A DNA stretch of 64,000 bases from Azospirillum sp. (GCA_016124535.1 WGNK01000004.1:96157-160156); one strand, 5' to 3'. Positions 1-9,295 are shown, numbered from the stretch's first letter. Notes: generated by a model from the sequence alone, not told the origin. Program-made: numbers and translations.

Positions 1-488
1 AGGATCGCCGCGACGTCCGGCCGGACCAGGCCGCGGCCCAGTGACACCTTCTGCTTCACGTCGGCGGTCAGCCCCTGGGCGCGGCGCCCGAGGCAGGTGT
101 CGAGTTCCAGGCGCTTGGCGATATCTTGTACCCGGCGTTCGATCCCGGCCGCCGACATGCCGCGGTTGCGCAACGGAAAGGCCAGGTTTTGGGCCACCGT
201 CATGGTGTCGTAGACCACCGGGAACTGGAAGACCTGGGCGATGTTGCGCTGCTCGGTCGGGACCTCGGTCACGTCGCGGTCGTCGAAGCGCACCCGGCCC
301 TCGGTCGGCGTGATCAGGCCGGAGATGATGTTGAGCAGCGTGGTCTTGCCGCAGCCCGACGGCCCGAGCAGGGCATAGGCACCACCCTTGTTCCAGGTCA
401 TGGTCAGCGGCTTCAGCGCGAATTCGCGCACCCCGGCGGCATTGACCCCGTAGGAATGGGCGATCCGGTCGAGCACGATCCGGGCCAT
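1..488 (-). CDS. glpT: Glycerol ABC transporter ATP-binding protein GlpT-like, C-terminus cut by window edge
   Basis: One of two nucleotide-binding subunits of a GlpSTPQUV-type glycerol importer, acting at the inner face of the cytoplasmic membrane. The first 162 or so residues are present (starts MARIVLDRIAHSYG). The Walker A motif GPSGCGKTT is intact. The ABC signature region reads LTADVKQKVSLGRG instead of LSGGQ; degenerate signatures are, from memory, usual for this subunit. The start at 488 lies 17 bases after the glpS stop, so the two are one operon. The remaining transporter genes would lie to the left of the window. The assignment rests on the order glpD-glpS-glpT, the form known from rhizobia. 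Confidence 0.82.
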   Translation of the reverse strand, partial: MARIVLDRIAHSYGVNAAGVREFALKPLTMTWNKGGAYALLGPSGCGKTTLLNIISGLITPTEGRVRFDDRDVTEVPTEQRNIAQVFQFPVVYDTMTVAQNLAFPLRNRGMSAAGIERRVQDIAKRLELDTCLGRRAQGLTADVKQKVSLGRGLVRPDVAAI

Positions 489-505
489 GGTCGGGCGCTC
501 CCTCG

Positions 506-1576
506 TTAAGCTGCCGCCGCGGCCAGCGCGCCGCCGCGGTCGAACACCAGGAACCGAGCCGGATCCAGAAACAGCGACACCGTCTGATCGATCGCCAGGT
601 CATGGACGCCGTGGGCCAGCGCGATCCAGCGCCGTCCGGCGAAGGCGACATGGACGAAGCTCTCCGAGCCGGTGATTTCGGTAATCACCACCCTGGCCGC
701 GATCTCGACCGCGGTGTGGGCCGGGCGGTCCGGATAGAGATGCTCGGGACGGAAACCGATGGTATAGCCGCCGTCGGGCAAGCCGGCCAAAGCGCCCGCC
801 GCCGGCACCGCGATGCTGCCGAAATAAAAGCCGCCGTCCCGCTTGTCGGCCGCGATGGTATTGAGTGGCGGGTCGGAGAACACTTGCGCGGTGGTCAGGG
901 TATTGGGCCGGCGGAACACCTCGATGGTCGGGCCGAACGCGGTCACCCGGCCTTCGTGCAGGGTCGCGGTATGGCCGCCGAGCAGCAGGGCTTCGGTCGG
1001 CTCGGTGGTGGCGTAGACCAGGACCGCACCGGTGCCGGCGAAGATTTTCGGCAGCTCCTCGCGCAATTCCTCGCGCAGCTTGTAATCGAGATTGGCCAGG
1101 GGCTCGTCGAGCAGCACCAGATCGGCGCCCTTGACCAGGGCGCGGGCGATCGCGGTGCGCTGCTGCTGGCCGCCCGACAGCTCCCCCGGCAGCCGGTCGA
1201 GCAGCGGCGTCAGACGCAGCAGGTCGGCGGCGCCGCGCACCCGGTGTTCGATCTCCGGTCGGAGCAGCCCGGCCAGGCGCAGCGGCGAGGCGATGTTCTT
1301 GTAAACCGACAGGTTGGGATAGTTGATGAATTGCTGGTAGACCATCGCGACGCTGCGTCTGTGCACCGGCGCCCCGGTGACATCGGCGCCATTGACCAGC
1401 AGTCTGCCGGTGCTCGGGCGGTCGAGCCCGGCCATCACCCTGAGCAGGCTGGTCTTGCCCGACAGCGTGGCGCCGAGCAGGACGTTCAGCGTGCCCTTCT
1501 CCAGCCGCAACGAGACATCGCGCAGATGGCTCTCGCCGCCGACCGTTCGACTGACCTGGTCGAGTTCGAGCAGCAT
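506..1576 (-). CDS. glpS: Glycerol ABC transporter ATP-binding protein GlpS
   Basis: Second ATPase of the glycerol importer, 356 residues, beginning MLLELDQVSRTVGGE. The open frame continues upstream into glpD, but the ATG at 1576, 2 bases after the glpD stop, fits the family length and domain start. The P-loop is unusual: GATLSGKTS lacks the middle glycine of the GxxGxGK motif, a feature I recall for GlpS proteins, so it is not necessarily inactivating. The signature LSGGQQQRTAIARAL and Walker B LVLLDEPLANLD are normal, followed by a C-terminal TOBE/MalK-type regulatory domain. It is co-transcribed with glpD and glpT. Confidence 0.85.
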   Translation of the reverse strand: MLLELDQVSRTVGGESHLRDVSLRLEKGTLNVLLGATLSGKTSLLRVMAGLDRPSTGRLLVNGADVTGAPVHRRSVAMVYQQFINYPNLSVYKNIASPLRLAGLLRPEIEHRVRGAADLLRLTPLLDRLPGELSGGQQQRTAIARALVKGADLVLLDEPLANLDYKLREELREELPKIFAGTGAVLVYATTEPTEALLLGGHTATLHEGRVTAFGPTIEVFRRPNTLTTAQVFSDPPLNTIAADKRDGGFYFGSIAVPAAGALAGLPDGGYTIGFRPEHLYPDRPAHTAVEIAARVVITEITGSESFVHVAFAGRRWIALAHGVHDLAIDQTVSLFLDPARFLVFDRGGALAAAAA

Positions 1577-1578
1577 CT

Positions 1579-3093
1579 TCACCCCCCCGCGGTGCCGGCA
1601 CGCCGGCGCATCCAGGCGCCCAGCCGTTCGGCATCGTCCGGCGTGACGTGCAGCCCCAGCTTGGAGCGCCGCCACAGCACGTCGTCGGCGCTGACCGCCC
1701 ATTCCTGCGCCATCAGATAGTCCACCTCCCGCCCGTATAAGTCAGCCCCAAAATGTTCACCGAGATCGTCCAGCGTCTTGGCGCCGCCCGCCACGGTGGG
1801 CGCATTGGTGCCGTAGGCGCGGACCAGGCGGCGGGCATGGTCTGCGGTCAGCGCCGGCGCACGGTCGCGCAAGACCCCGATCAGCCCGTCCACGCCATCG
1901 ACCGGAAAATTGCCGCCGGGCAGCGGTGCACCGGCGGTCCAGGGCTTGGTCATGGCCGGAAAGAACGGCCTCAGCTTGGCCAGTACGGTCTCCGCAAGAA
2001 TGCGGTAGGTGGTGATCTTGCCGCCGAACACGTTGAGCAGCGGCGCGCCGTCGGCTGGCGTGTCGAGTTCCAGCACATAGTCGCGGGTCGCGGCCTTGGC
2101 GTCCTTGGTGCCGTCATCGACCAGCGGCCGGACCCCGGAATAGCTGTGGACCACGGTTTCCGGGGTGATGGCGGCGCGGAAATAGGCGCCGGCGGCGGCG
2201 CATAAATAGGACGTCTCCTCGGGCGAGATCGCGACCTGCGCCGGATCGCCCTGGTAGTCGACATCGGTGGTGCCGATCAGGGTGAAGCGTTGCTCATAGG
2301 GGATGGCGAACACCACCCGGCCGTCGCGGTTCTGGAAGATATAGGCGCGGTCGTGGTCGAACAGGCGCGGCACCACGATGTGGCTGCCTTTGACCAGGCG
2401 GATCTGGATTTGCTCGTCGAGATGGGCCCGCTCGGCCAGGAAGCGGGCGGCCCAGGGGCCGGCGGCATTGACCAGCACCCGCGCCGCGATGGTCTCAGCA
2501 CCACCGCTGCGGCGGTCGCGCACCTTCAGCCGCCACAAGCCGGCGGCCCGCTCGGCGGCCAGGCATTCGGTGCGCGGCCGGATTTCAGCCCCGCGGGCGG
2601 CGGCATCGACCGCGGTCAGCACCACCAGCCGGGAATCCTCGACCCAGCAGTCGGAATATTCAAACGCGCGCCGGAGATCGCCGCGCAAGGGTGCGCCGGC
2701 GGGGTCGCGGGTCAGGTCGACGGTGGTGGTGCCGGGCAGCAGGTGGCGGTTGCCCAGGTGATCATAAACGAACAGCCCGAGCCGGATGAACCAGGCCGGG
2801 CGCATGCCGGCCTGGTGGGGCAGCACGAAGCGCAGCGGCCGCACGATATGGGGGGCGGCGCGCAACAGCACCTCGCGCTCGGCCAGCGACTCGCGGACCA
2901 GGCGAAACTCGAAATATTCGAGATAGCGCAAGCCGCCATGGACCAGCTTGGTCGAGGCCGACGAGGTGCCGCTGGCGAGGTCGTCCTGCTCGCACAGGAA
3001 GACCGACAGCCCCCGGCCGGCGGCGTCGCGGGCAATACCGCAACCATTGACGCCCCCGCCGATGATGGCGAGATCGAAGGGTTTCCCCTGCAC
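1579..3093 (-). CDS. glpD: Aerobic glycerol-3-phosphate dehydrogenase
   Basis: FAD-dependent, membrane-associated oxidation of glycerol-3-phosphate to dihydroxyacetone phosphate, passing electrons to quinone. It has 504 residues, the normal length. The N-terminal dinucleotide-binding motif is DLAIIGGGVNGCGIARDAAG, followed by the conserved GTSSASTKLVHGGLRYLE segment. The C-terminal part (from about residue 390) is the helical GlpD cap domain. It is the first gene of the glp operon, with glpS and glpT immediately downstream. The ATG at 3093 directly precedes the FAD motif. Repeats of the form TTTCGTTT upstream (about 3138-3155) are a candidate GlpR operator. Confidence 0.95.
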   Translation of the reverse strand: MQGKPFDLAIIGGGVNGCGIARDAAGRGLSVFLCEQDDLASGTSSASTKLVHGGLRYLEYFEFRLVRESLAEREVLLRAAPHIVRPLRFVLPHQAGMRPAWFIRLGLFVYDHLGNRHLLPGTTTVDLTRDPAGAPLRGDLRRAFEYSDCWVEDSRLVVLTAVDAAARGAEIRPRTECLAAERAAGLWRLKVRDRRSGGAETIAARVLVNAAGPWAARFLAERAHLDEQIQIRLVKGSHIVVPRLFDHDRAYIFQNRDGRVVFAIPYEQRFTLIGTTDVDYQGDPAQVAISPEETSYLCAAAGAYFRAAITPETVVHSYSGVRPLVDDGTKDAKAATRDYVLELDTPADGAPLLNVFGGKITTYRILAETVLAKLRPFFPAMTKPWTAGAPLPGGNFPVDGVDGLIGVLRDRAPALTADHARRLVRAYGTNAPTVAGGAKTLDDLGEHFGADLYGREVDYLMAQEWAVSADDVLWRRSKLGLHVTPDDAERLGAWMRRRAGTAGG

Positions 3094-3531
3094 CTGGTTT
3101 CCCTCCCGGGGAACACGCCGCGCTTGCCACGCCGCGCTTTCGTTTTATTTCGTTGAAGGGTAAATCCCGGCCGACCGAAAGCACAAGTGAAAATTTCGAA
3201 TATCGGCCCCAGGCACCGCCCGACGGCCAGCCCGCTGCCACGTCGAGTCGGGTGATCACCAGACCCTGACCGGCCCCCTCTGACCGCCTGCCACCGCGGA
3301 TCTGTCGCGGTCACGCAGCGTGCCGCACACCCGCTCCGTCAAATCCACGCGTTGGACGCTGTGCCAGGCCCTGGAAAAAGCGGCCAGGCGATCGGCCTTT
3401 TGGCGCCGGCTTTTGCACGGAAATAGTTTTTATTTTTCAATTACTTATTTTTCTTGCATAAGTCTTGAGTTTTGCACGGCTATCGCCCATTTTTTGAATA
3501 TAGAATTCAGGGAAGATACTTCACAAATGTC
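3094..3531. other. Intergenic region upstream of glpD
   Basis: The glpD-proximal part holds the TTTCGTTT-type repeats. From about 3420 the base composition changes abruptly to AT-rich, continuing into the next gene. A 10-bp direct repeat TTTTGCACGG occurs at 3411-3420 and 3470-3479, right at the composition boundary. I see no convincing gene here. Confidence 0.5.
3138..3155. promoter_or_regulatory. Candidate GlpR operator before glpD
   Basis: Two direct repeats TTTCGTT, 10 bp apart, lie about 45-60 bases upstream of the glpD ATG. The same TTCGTTTTCG-like sequence occurs upstream of glpR (5904-5924). The TTCG core is shared with known GlpR sites. Site function is inferred only from this recurrence and position. 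Confidence 0.4.
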
Positions 3532-4140
3532 CTATGAATCATTGCGGGAAAGCGCCTTTATAGCTTTTTCTATTTCCTTCAGGGTCCGAGATATATCAGA
3601 CTCTACGCTACTTGTGAGAACTTTTACATTTTCGAATGCGGATATATTAATATTAAATTTTTCCTCGTACTTGTTACCTTCTTTGTCGCGGTACGAAGTT
3701 TCTATAATAAAGGCTTCTAGTTTGGGTTGTTCTAGCATTTCTATAGCAGACCCAAAGAACATTCTAAGTTTCTCTCCTTGTGGTAGAAAATCCACGTGTC
3801 TAAATAATTCAACATCGACAATCATTACATTTTTGCTCCTTAATATGCTCTCGTCACACAGTATATTGAAGTTTATATCGTATGCTGGCCCTCTTCCTAC
3901 GTTTGATATGATAATATCAAACGCGGTAACCCGATGTGGTTCAAATATTATATATACTACTATGTGTGGAGTTGTTTCAATTTTACGTAACTCAGCAGTC
4001 TCTTTACGAAGAGCCGTTGTCTCCTTTGCCATTTTTGTGGTAGTTATCGCATAAAATAAACTAATTATTAATGCGCCAAATGCCAAAAATAGCGTTAATG
4101 CGCTATTGTAGTGAGTTATTACTGAATTTATGCTGTCCAT
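3532..4140 (-). CDS. AT-rich hypothetical protein with N-terminal TM and coiled coil
   Basis: 202 residues, family not recognised. Residues about 13-32 form a hydrophobic segment (LTLFLAFGALIISLFYAI). They are followed by a charged heptad-like stretch (KMAKETTALRKETAELRKIE), then a soluble, probably beta-rich domain with motif SNVGRGPAYDINF. This suggests a membrane-anchored cytoplasmic or periplasmic domain. The start is supported by AGGAG seven bases before ATG 4140. The gene is strikingly AT-rich with A/T-ending codons, unlike every neighbour, which is the clearest sign of recent horizontal acquisition in the window. It sits between glpR and glpD, which are usually adjacent. Function unknown. 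Confidence 0.75.
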   Translation of the reverse strand: MDSINSVITHYNSALTLFLAFGALIISLFYAITTTKMAKETTALRKETAELRKIETTPHIVVYIIFEPHRVTAFDIIISNVGRGPAYDINFNILCDESILRSKNVMIVDVELFRHVDFLPQGEKLRMFFGSAIEMLEQPKLEAFIIETSYRDKEGNKYEEKFNINISAFENVKVLTSSVESDISRTLKEIEKAIKALSRNDS

Positions 4141-4489
4141 ATTTCTGCTCCTGTGAGCCTGTTGTAGAATGGATATCTATGGATTTTCGATTGCGCAACA
4201 GTATCCTGTGGATTTTTATTCAGAATAGGCTATGATTAACCCCGTATTTAGCGAATAAATATCCCCGTGGCAAACGAAAGTCGCATAAGGCCCGATATGG
4301 AAAATCGTGGGCGGCGGTGGTGTGACGCCGCACATAACTGGGGATTCCAGATTGGGGGTTCCAGGGGGCCTTGCGGCCCCCTGGCCTTTATTGTTCTCGG
4401 CTGTTCGCGCCCGACGGTCAGGCGCAGGCAGTGGGGAGCACAGTTGATCCAGGCGTCGGGCGTTGAAGAGGTCGCGGGTTTGGTTTCGG
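4141..4489. other. Intergenic, AT-rich to GC-rich transition
   Basis: Bases 4141-4265 remain AT-rich, probably the promoter side of the 3532-4140 gene. Normal composition resumes at about 4300. It contains a perfect 10-bp hairpin at 4361-4384. No gene is supported. Confidence 0.5.
4361..4384. terminator. Perfect GC hairpin downstream of ABM-domain gene
   Basis: CCAGGGGGCC, loop TTGC, GGCCCCCTGG: a 10-bp perfect stem about 105 bases past the stop of the minus-strand gene at 4490. There is no T-run on that strand, so it may be a repeat-type palindrome rather than an intrinsic terminator. Very similar hairpins occur at 23039-23060 and 56867-56890. Confidence 0.4.
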
Positions 4490-5056
4490 CTAGCGAAACA
4501 GCCAGCGGTGGACGAGTTTGGTGTAGCGCGGCATGATGACATAGACCATCAACAGAACGACAATGCAGGTCACAATCAGCGCCTTGAGGTACTGGTTGTC
4601 CGGGAGGCCAAGCTGGCGCATTACCAGGTTCACTGCCAAGGGTGCCGCCACAGCCAGCGGATAAATCGCCGACCAGGTCACGAAAAACTGCTTCCAGCGT
4701 GTCGGCAACCGGGCTTTTGCGCCTTCAGGGGTAAACCAGAAATCGAGGCCGCTCACGACGCAGAACTTGTCATCGTCGGCCAGGAATGGCTGGACTTTCT
4801 CAATCAACAACCGACGATCCGTTGAGTCCATCCAGGTTAGCAGGTGATCCCGGCGGTCGAAGCGGACAATAACTGTGTATTTTGTGGTGGCTCCGGCGAC
4901 CGGCCTGATGATCTGGACCCCGATATGGCCCGGGTAAGTTTTGCTGATCGGCACAATTTCGCCGAGCCACTTCTCATAGTTTCCTTCTTGCCCGGCTTTT
5001 ACATGATGAGAGATTACTGCTGTGGCACTTTGTTCAGTTTCAGCCGGGTCGGTCAT
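4490..5056 (-). CDS. Antibiotic biosynthesis monooxygenase (ABM) domain membrane protein
   Basis: 188 residues. The N-terminal part (residues about 10-95: TAVISHHVKAGQEGNYEKWL and TKYTVIVRFDRRDHLLTWMDS) is a dimeric alpha-beta barrel of the ABM type. The C-terminal part has two hydrophobic helices (about 125-145 and 150-170), as in the COG3224-type membrane-tethered ABM proteins. Substrate unknown. The start at 5056 was chosen for AAGGAG ahead of it; the open frame extends further upstream into glpR without support. It lies 25 bases after glpR and is probably co-transcribed with it. Confidence 0.75.
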   Translation of the reverse strand: MTDPAETEQSATAVISHHVKAGQEGNYEKWLGEIVPISKTYPGHIGVQIIRPVAGATTKYTVIVRFDRRDHLLTWMDSTDRRLLIEKVQPFLADDDKFCVVSGLDFWFTPEGAKARLPTRWKQFFVTWSAIYPLAVAAPLAVNLVMRQLGLPDNQYLKALIVTCIVVLLMVYVIMPRYTKLVHRWLFR

Positions 5057-5081
5057 CGTGCGCTGCTCCTTGAACCACGCC

Positions 5082-5861
5082 TTACACCCCTGCGGCCGCC
5101 TCGGCGACTTCGACGGCGATGCCGCAGTCGTGGCAGATTTGGCCGAAGCGGCCGGTGGGGGGGGTGTCGGTGACGAAGGTGTGGATTTGTGAGATGTGGC
5201 CGACCCGCACCGGGGCGGTGCGTTCCAGCTTGAGGGTATCGGCGACCAGGATGACATGGCGGGCGTTCTCGATGATCGCCCGCGCCACCCGGACCTCGCG
5301 GAAGTCGTAGTCGAGCAATGCGCCGTCCTCGTCGATCGCCGAAACCCCGATCACCGCGTAATCGACCTTGAACTGACGGATGAAATCGACCGCGGCCTCG
5401 CCGACCACGCCGCCGTCCGACCGCCGCACCAAACCGCCGGCGATGATCACCTCGATCCCCGGAGACTTTCTTAAAGTATTGGCAACATTTATATTATTGG
5501 TGATGACCAGCAGGCCGTGGTGACCGCCCAGGGCATTGGCGACTTCTTCGGTGGTGGTGCCGATATTCACGAACAGCGAACAGTCGTTGGGGATCAGGGC
5601 CGCCGCCTTGCGTCCGATCCGGCGCTTTTCCGCCAGCGCCAACGCACGCCTGGCCTCGTAGCCCAGGTTCTCGACGGTCGAGGAGACCACCGCACCGCCG
5701 TGGATGCGCTGGACCAGGTGGCGCTCGCACAGGTCGTTGAGGTCCTTGCGGATGGTCTGGGGGGTGACGGCAAATCTCAGGGCCAGATCGTCCACCGTGA
5801 CCCGGCCGGAGTCGCGCGCCAGAGTCAGGATATCGGTTTGGCGCGGCGTCAGGACGTCCAT
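5082..5861 (-). CDS. glpR: DeoR-family regulator, glycerol-3-phosphate repressor GlpR
   Basis: 259 residues. The N-terminal DeoR helix-turn-helix (TPRQTDILTLARDSGRVTVD, with VTPQTIRKDLNDLCE as recognition part) is followed by the DeoR C-terminal sensor domain (NIGTTTEEVANAL, VDYAVIGVSAIDEDG). It probably represses the glp operon and responds to glycerol-3-phosphate. In rhizobial glp loci glpR directly precedes glpD. Here about 2 kb with two unrelated genes separate them. A tandem CGAAAA motif upstream of its own start (5904-5924) suggests autoregulation. Confidence 0.85.
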   Translation of the reverse strand: MDVLTPRQTDILTLARDSGRVTVDDLALRFAVTPQTIRKDLNDLCERHLVQRIHGGAVVSSTVENLGYEARRALALAEKRRIGRKAAALIPNDCSLFVNIGTTTEEVANALGGHHGLLVITNNINVANTLRKSPGIEVIIAGGLVRRSDGGVVGEAAVDFIRQFKVDYAVIGVSAIDEDGALLDYDFREVRVARAIIENARHVILVADTLKLERTAPVRVGHISQIHTFVTDTPPTGRFGQICHDCGIAVEVAEAAAGV

Positions 5862-5903
5862 GGCGGCACCTTGCGCGGTTGCGCTGTTCTTTTCAGATTA
5901 GGT

Positions 5904-5924
5904 CGAAAACGAAAATTATGAAAG
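5904..5924. promoter_or_regulatory. Candidate GlpR operator upstream of glpR
   Basis: The sequence CGAAAACGAAAATTATGAAA lies about 43 bases before the glpR ATG. Its complement contains TTTTCGTTTTCG, matching the repeats before glpD. Inferred from recurrence only. Confidence 0.35.
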
Positions 5925-6021
5925 CGGGTGGTGCCGGCTCCGACGGGGCGACTGTGGTCGAGACGCTTCCCAGCGGCAAGGGCTCTGGGTTAGGTTCAGG
6001 GGTTGCCACCTGGGATGGCGA

Positions 6022-7713
6022 ATGAAGCTCAAGAACAGCCTGGTTCGCCGTTATTTCCTGGTCACCCTCGGGATCTGGGGGCTGTCATTCGTCGTTGCCG
6101 GCCTGCTCTATGATCGCTTCGTCTCGCAATTGCTCGACCAGCTGGTCGCCGAGCGGCTGAATTCCCAGCTCGCCGCCGCGGCCAGCCGGATCAGCGCCTT
6201 CTTTGAGGGGCGCAGCTATGAAATCGACACCTTGTCCAACCATCCGTCGCTGCCCGGCTATCTCGGGGCGCGGGAGCCTGAATTTGGCAGCGAGATCGCG
6301 GAGTTGCTGCGGGTCGAGGCCGACGAGCCCGACCTCTACGGCATCCTGTTCCTGGATCGCCACGGCGCGCTGAACGGGTTCATCGCCGGCCAGGCCGCCT
6401 CCGGAGCGCCCTATTGGCCGGAACGGCGCCTGGAACTGGCCGGCTTGCCCGGCCAGGCGCTGGCAGAAACCCAGATTCTCGGGCCGGTTGCGCCGGCCGC
6501 CGGTCAGCCTGGCTGGTTCCTGATGCGCCAGACGCTGCGCGGCGGTCGGACCGGGCCGTCGGCGGGCAGCATCGCGCTGCATGTCCGGCTGGCCTCGGTC
6601 ACCGAGCTGCTGGGGCTGGCGGCGCCGGCCGGCATCCTGAGGCCGTTCCTGGAGACTCCCGCCGGCTTCTTCGATACCGTCGGGCAGCCGGCGCGGCCAG
6701 CGGGCCGGCTGGCCTTCGGACCCGAGATCCTGCCGGGCTGGCGGCCGGTGCTGGAGATCGATGCCGGTGCCCTGATGCGCCCGCTGCAGACCGCCCGGCA
6801 GGGGCTCTACCTGGCGCTGCTGGTCGGTGCGGCCCTGACCATCGTGCTGTTTTCCCGGCTGGCCGCCCGGCTCAACCGGCGGCTGGGGACGCTCAGCCAG
6901 GGAGCGCTGGCGGTGGCCCAGGGCGATTTCGCCCATCGGGTGACGGTCGAGGGGCAGGACGAGATCGCGGTCCTGGCCGACACCTTCAACACCATGGCCA
7001 AACGGGTCGACGACATGATGAGCCAGGCGGTGCGGATGGAGCGCATGGCGATGCTCGGCGAATTCGCCACCGCGGTCGCCCACGAGGTGCGCAACCCGCT
7101 GGCGACCATGAAATCGACGGTCCAGGCGCTGGCGCGCGGCGAGGCCGACGGCGAGCGCTATAGCCTGCTCGACGACATGGGCCGCGAGATCGATCGGTTG
7201 GGCCGGGTGATGCAGGACCTGCTGCATTTCGGTCGGCCCCGGCAGCCCCAGCGCGCGCCGCTGGCGGTGCGCGAACTGATGCGGCGGACCGGATCGCTGA
7301 TGACCCCGGCCGCCGAGCGCGTCGGGGTCACGCTGACCGTCCAGGGCGATGGCAGCCTGGTCCTGCTGGCCGACGCCGACCAGGTCCAGCAGGCCCTGGT
7401 CAATCTGCTGCTGAACGCGATCCAGGCTTCGGCGCCGGGCGGCGTGGTTTCGCTGCGGGCGTTCAACGAGGCCCAGTCGGGCGTTCTGGAGGTCTGTGAC
7501 AACGGCTGCGGCATTCCGCCCGAGACGCTGGCGCGGGTGACCGAGCCGTTCTTCACCACCAAGCCGGCCGGCACCGGGCTTGGGCTCAGCATCAGCCGTC
7601 AGCTGGCCGAACTCAACGGCGGCAGCCTGAGCATCCACAGTTGCCATGGGCTGGGTACCACGGTCCGGCTGACCCTGCCCCAGGCCGGGGAGGAGCCATG
7701 TCCACGGTTCTGA
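6022..7713 (+). CDS. Membrane sensor histidine kinase
   Basis: 563 residues. TM1 is at about 11-30, then a roughly 230-residue periplasmic sensor region, TM2 at about 262-282, HAMP at about 283-335, and HisKA with phospho-acceptor His354 in [10 protein letters not shown]. The HATPase carries an N box ([12 protein letters not shown]), G1 (DNGCGIP) and G2 (GTGLGLSI). It is cognate to the sigma-54 response regulator whose start overlaps its 3' end by 16 bases. Its ligand is unknown. The genes downstream of the regulator carry sigma-54 promoters, so a substrate of that module (lactone, hydroxy acid or alcohol) is the likely signal, by inference. Confidence 0.92.
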   Translation: MKLKNSLVRRYFLVTLGIWGLSFVVAGLLYDRFVSQLLDQLVAERLNSQLAAAASRISAFFEGRSYEIDTLSNHPSLPGYLGAREPEFGSEIAELLRVEADEPDLYGILFLDRHGALNGFIAGQAASGAPYWPERRLELAGLPGQALAETQILGPVAPAAGQPGWFLMRQTLRGGRTGPSAGSIALHVRLASVTELLGLAAPAGILRPFLETPAGFFDTVGQPARPAGRLAFGPEILPGWRPVLEIDAGALMRPLQTARQGLYLALLVGAALTIVLFSRLAARLNRRLGTLSQGALAVAQGDFAHRVTVEGQDEIAVLADTFNTMAKRVDDMMSQAVRMERMAMLGEFATAVAHEVRNPLATMKSTVQALARGEADGERYSLLDDMGREIDRLGRVMQDLLHFGRPRQPQRAPLAVRELMRRTGSLMTPAAERVGVTLTVQGDGSLVLLADADQVQQALVNLLLNAIQASAPGGVVSLRAFNEAQSGVLEVCDNGCGIPPETLARVTEPFFTTKPAGTGLGLSISRQLAELNGGSLSIHSCHGLGTTVRLTLPQAGEEPCPRF

Positions 7714-9041
7714 TCATCGATGACGAGGTGGCTTTGGTGCGCTCGCTGAGCTTCGCGCTCAAAGGCGAGGGCTATACCGTTTATGGCGCCCATACCGCGG
7801 CGGCCGGGCTGGAGGCCGCCGACCAGTTCCGGCCGGAGGCGATCCTGCTCGACCTGCGCCTGCCCGACATGTCCGGGCAGCAGGTGCTCGACGCCCTGCG
7901 GACCCGCCATGCCGGCACCCCGGTGGTGATGATCTCCGCCCATGGCGACACCCGCGAGGCGGTCCGGGCGCTGAAGAGCGGGGCGGTCGATTACCTGTCC
8001 AAACCGTTCGAACTGGACGAGCTGTTTCAGTTGCTGACTTCGGCGGTGCGGCGTCCGCGGCTGGTCGGCGATCGCCCGCCGCCGCCGTCCGAGCCCGCTG
8101 CCGGCACCATCGCCGGCGACAGCCGGAGTATCCGCGCGCTGGAATCGCTGGTCGGCAAGGTCGCCGAGAGTTCGTCGGCGCGGGTGCTGGTGCAGGGCGA
8201 ATCCGGCACCGGCAAGGCCTTGGTGGCGCGCGCCATCCATGCCCGCAGTGCGCGGGCAAAAAAGCCGTTCATCGAGGTCAATTGCGCCTCGCTGCCCGAG
8301 CCCCTGGTCGAAGCCGAGCTGTTCGGTGCCGAGAAGGGGGCCTATACCGGCGCCTATGACCGGCGCGCCGGTCTGATCGCGCTGGCCGACGGCGGCACCC
8401 TGTTTCTCGATGAAATCGGCGAGCTGCCGCTGGCGCTGCAGCCCAAGTTCCTGCATTTCCTGGAGAATGGCGATTATCGGGCGATCGGTTCCGGCCAGCG
8501 CCGGACCGCCGACGTGCGGGTGATCGCCGCGACCAACCGCGACCTTGCCGAGGAGGTCCGGGCCGGCCGATTCCGCGAGGACCTGTTCTACCGCATCAAT
8601 GTCATTCAGATCCGGGTACCGCCCCTGCGCGAGCGCGGCGATGACATTCTGCGCTTGGCCGAGCTGTTCGCGCTGCGGTTCGGTCGCGAGGAACGCTGTC
8701 GGCCGATCCGCTTCCTGCCCGAAGCCCAGGCGCTGCTGATCGCTCACCCCTGGCCGGGCAATGTCCGCGAGTTGAAGAACCTGATCGAGCGCCTGACCGT
8801 GCTGATGCCGGGCCAGGCGATCGCAGCGGGCGATCTGCCGCCCGACATGCGCAACGGGTCGGCGGAGTCCGGTGGTGACGACGGCGGCGGCTCGATCGTC
8901 AGTTGTCTGGCCAGCACCGAGCGCCAGCTGCTCGAAGATGCCCTGCGCACCACCGCGGGACACAAAGGGCGGGCGGCGGAACTGCTCGGCATCTCGCGCC
9001 ACGCCCTGAAACGGCGGCTGCACCGGCTCGGCCTCGACTGA
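7698..9041 (+). CDS. Sigma-54-dependent response regulator (NtrC family)
   Basis: 447 residues: receiver domain with phospho-acceptor Asp52 ([10 protein letters not shown]) and [12 protein letters not shown]+ domain, and Fis-type helix-turn-helix ([20 protein letters not shown]). The Walker A reads GESGTGKA (167-174), with Ala where most family members have Glu. The sigma-54 contact loop is GAYTGA (214-219) rather than GAFTGA, a conservative change that keeps an aromatic residue. The start ATG 7698 has AGGAG upstream and overlaps the kinase gene. It probably activates the -24/-12 promoters at 9163 and 10391 just downstream. Confidence 0.94.
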   Translation: MSTVLIIDDEVALVRSLSFALKGEGYTVYGAHTAAAGLEAADQFRPEAILLDLRLPDMSGQQVLDALRTRHAGTPVVMISAHGDTREAVRALKSGAVDYLSKPFELDELFQLLTSAVRRPRLVGDRPPPPSEPAAGTIAGDSRSIRALESLVGKVAESSSARVLVQGESGTGKALVARAIHARSARAKKPFIEVNCASLPEPLVEAELFGAEKGAYTGAYDRRAGLIALADGGTLFLDEIGELPLALQPKFLHFLENGDYRAIGSGQRRTADVRVIAATNRDLAEEVRAGRFREDLFYRINVIQIRVPPLRERGDDILRLAELFALRFGREERCRPIRFLPEAQALLIAHPWPGNVRELKNLIERLTVLMPGQAIAAGDLPPDMRNGSAESGGDDGGGSIVSCLASTERQLLEDALRTTAGHKGRAAELLGISRHALKRRLHRLGLD

Positions 9042-9162
9042 GCCCAAGCCGCGCGTCGGCCGCGCGCCAGCTGCGCGCATGGCGCTCACTGGCGTGCTTG
9101 ATTTCCTCCGGTACCTGACGGAATTTCTCGGGAATGCCCGGTGCCGGCCGCCGTCCGAAACC

Positions 9163-9178
9163 TGGCATGGCGATTGCC
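9163..9178 (+). promoter_or_regulatory. Sigma-54 promoter for MBL-fold hydrolase gene
   Basis: TGGCATGGCGATTGCC keeps the invariant GG and GC with exactly 10 bases between them. The predicted transcript start is about 9190, roughly 105 bases before the hydrolase ATG. A GC-rich inverted repeat GCGCGC-N5-GCGCGC at 9062-9078 could be an activator site but is less certain. Confidence 0.65.
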
Positions 9179-9295
9179 AATTCGGCATCCGGTGTCGCGG
9201 CGGGCATGCCGTGGCGGCGGTTTGACCAAGCGTCCGGCTGGGCTGCCCGGCGGCGGCCGTTCCGGCCGGGATCAAAAACAATCGGGGGGATGATC

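Noticed and set aside
506..1576. GlpS as inactive ATPase because of the abnormal P-loop
   Set aside because: The missing glycine is, to my knowledge, usual in this subfamily, and the other ABC motifs are intact.
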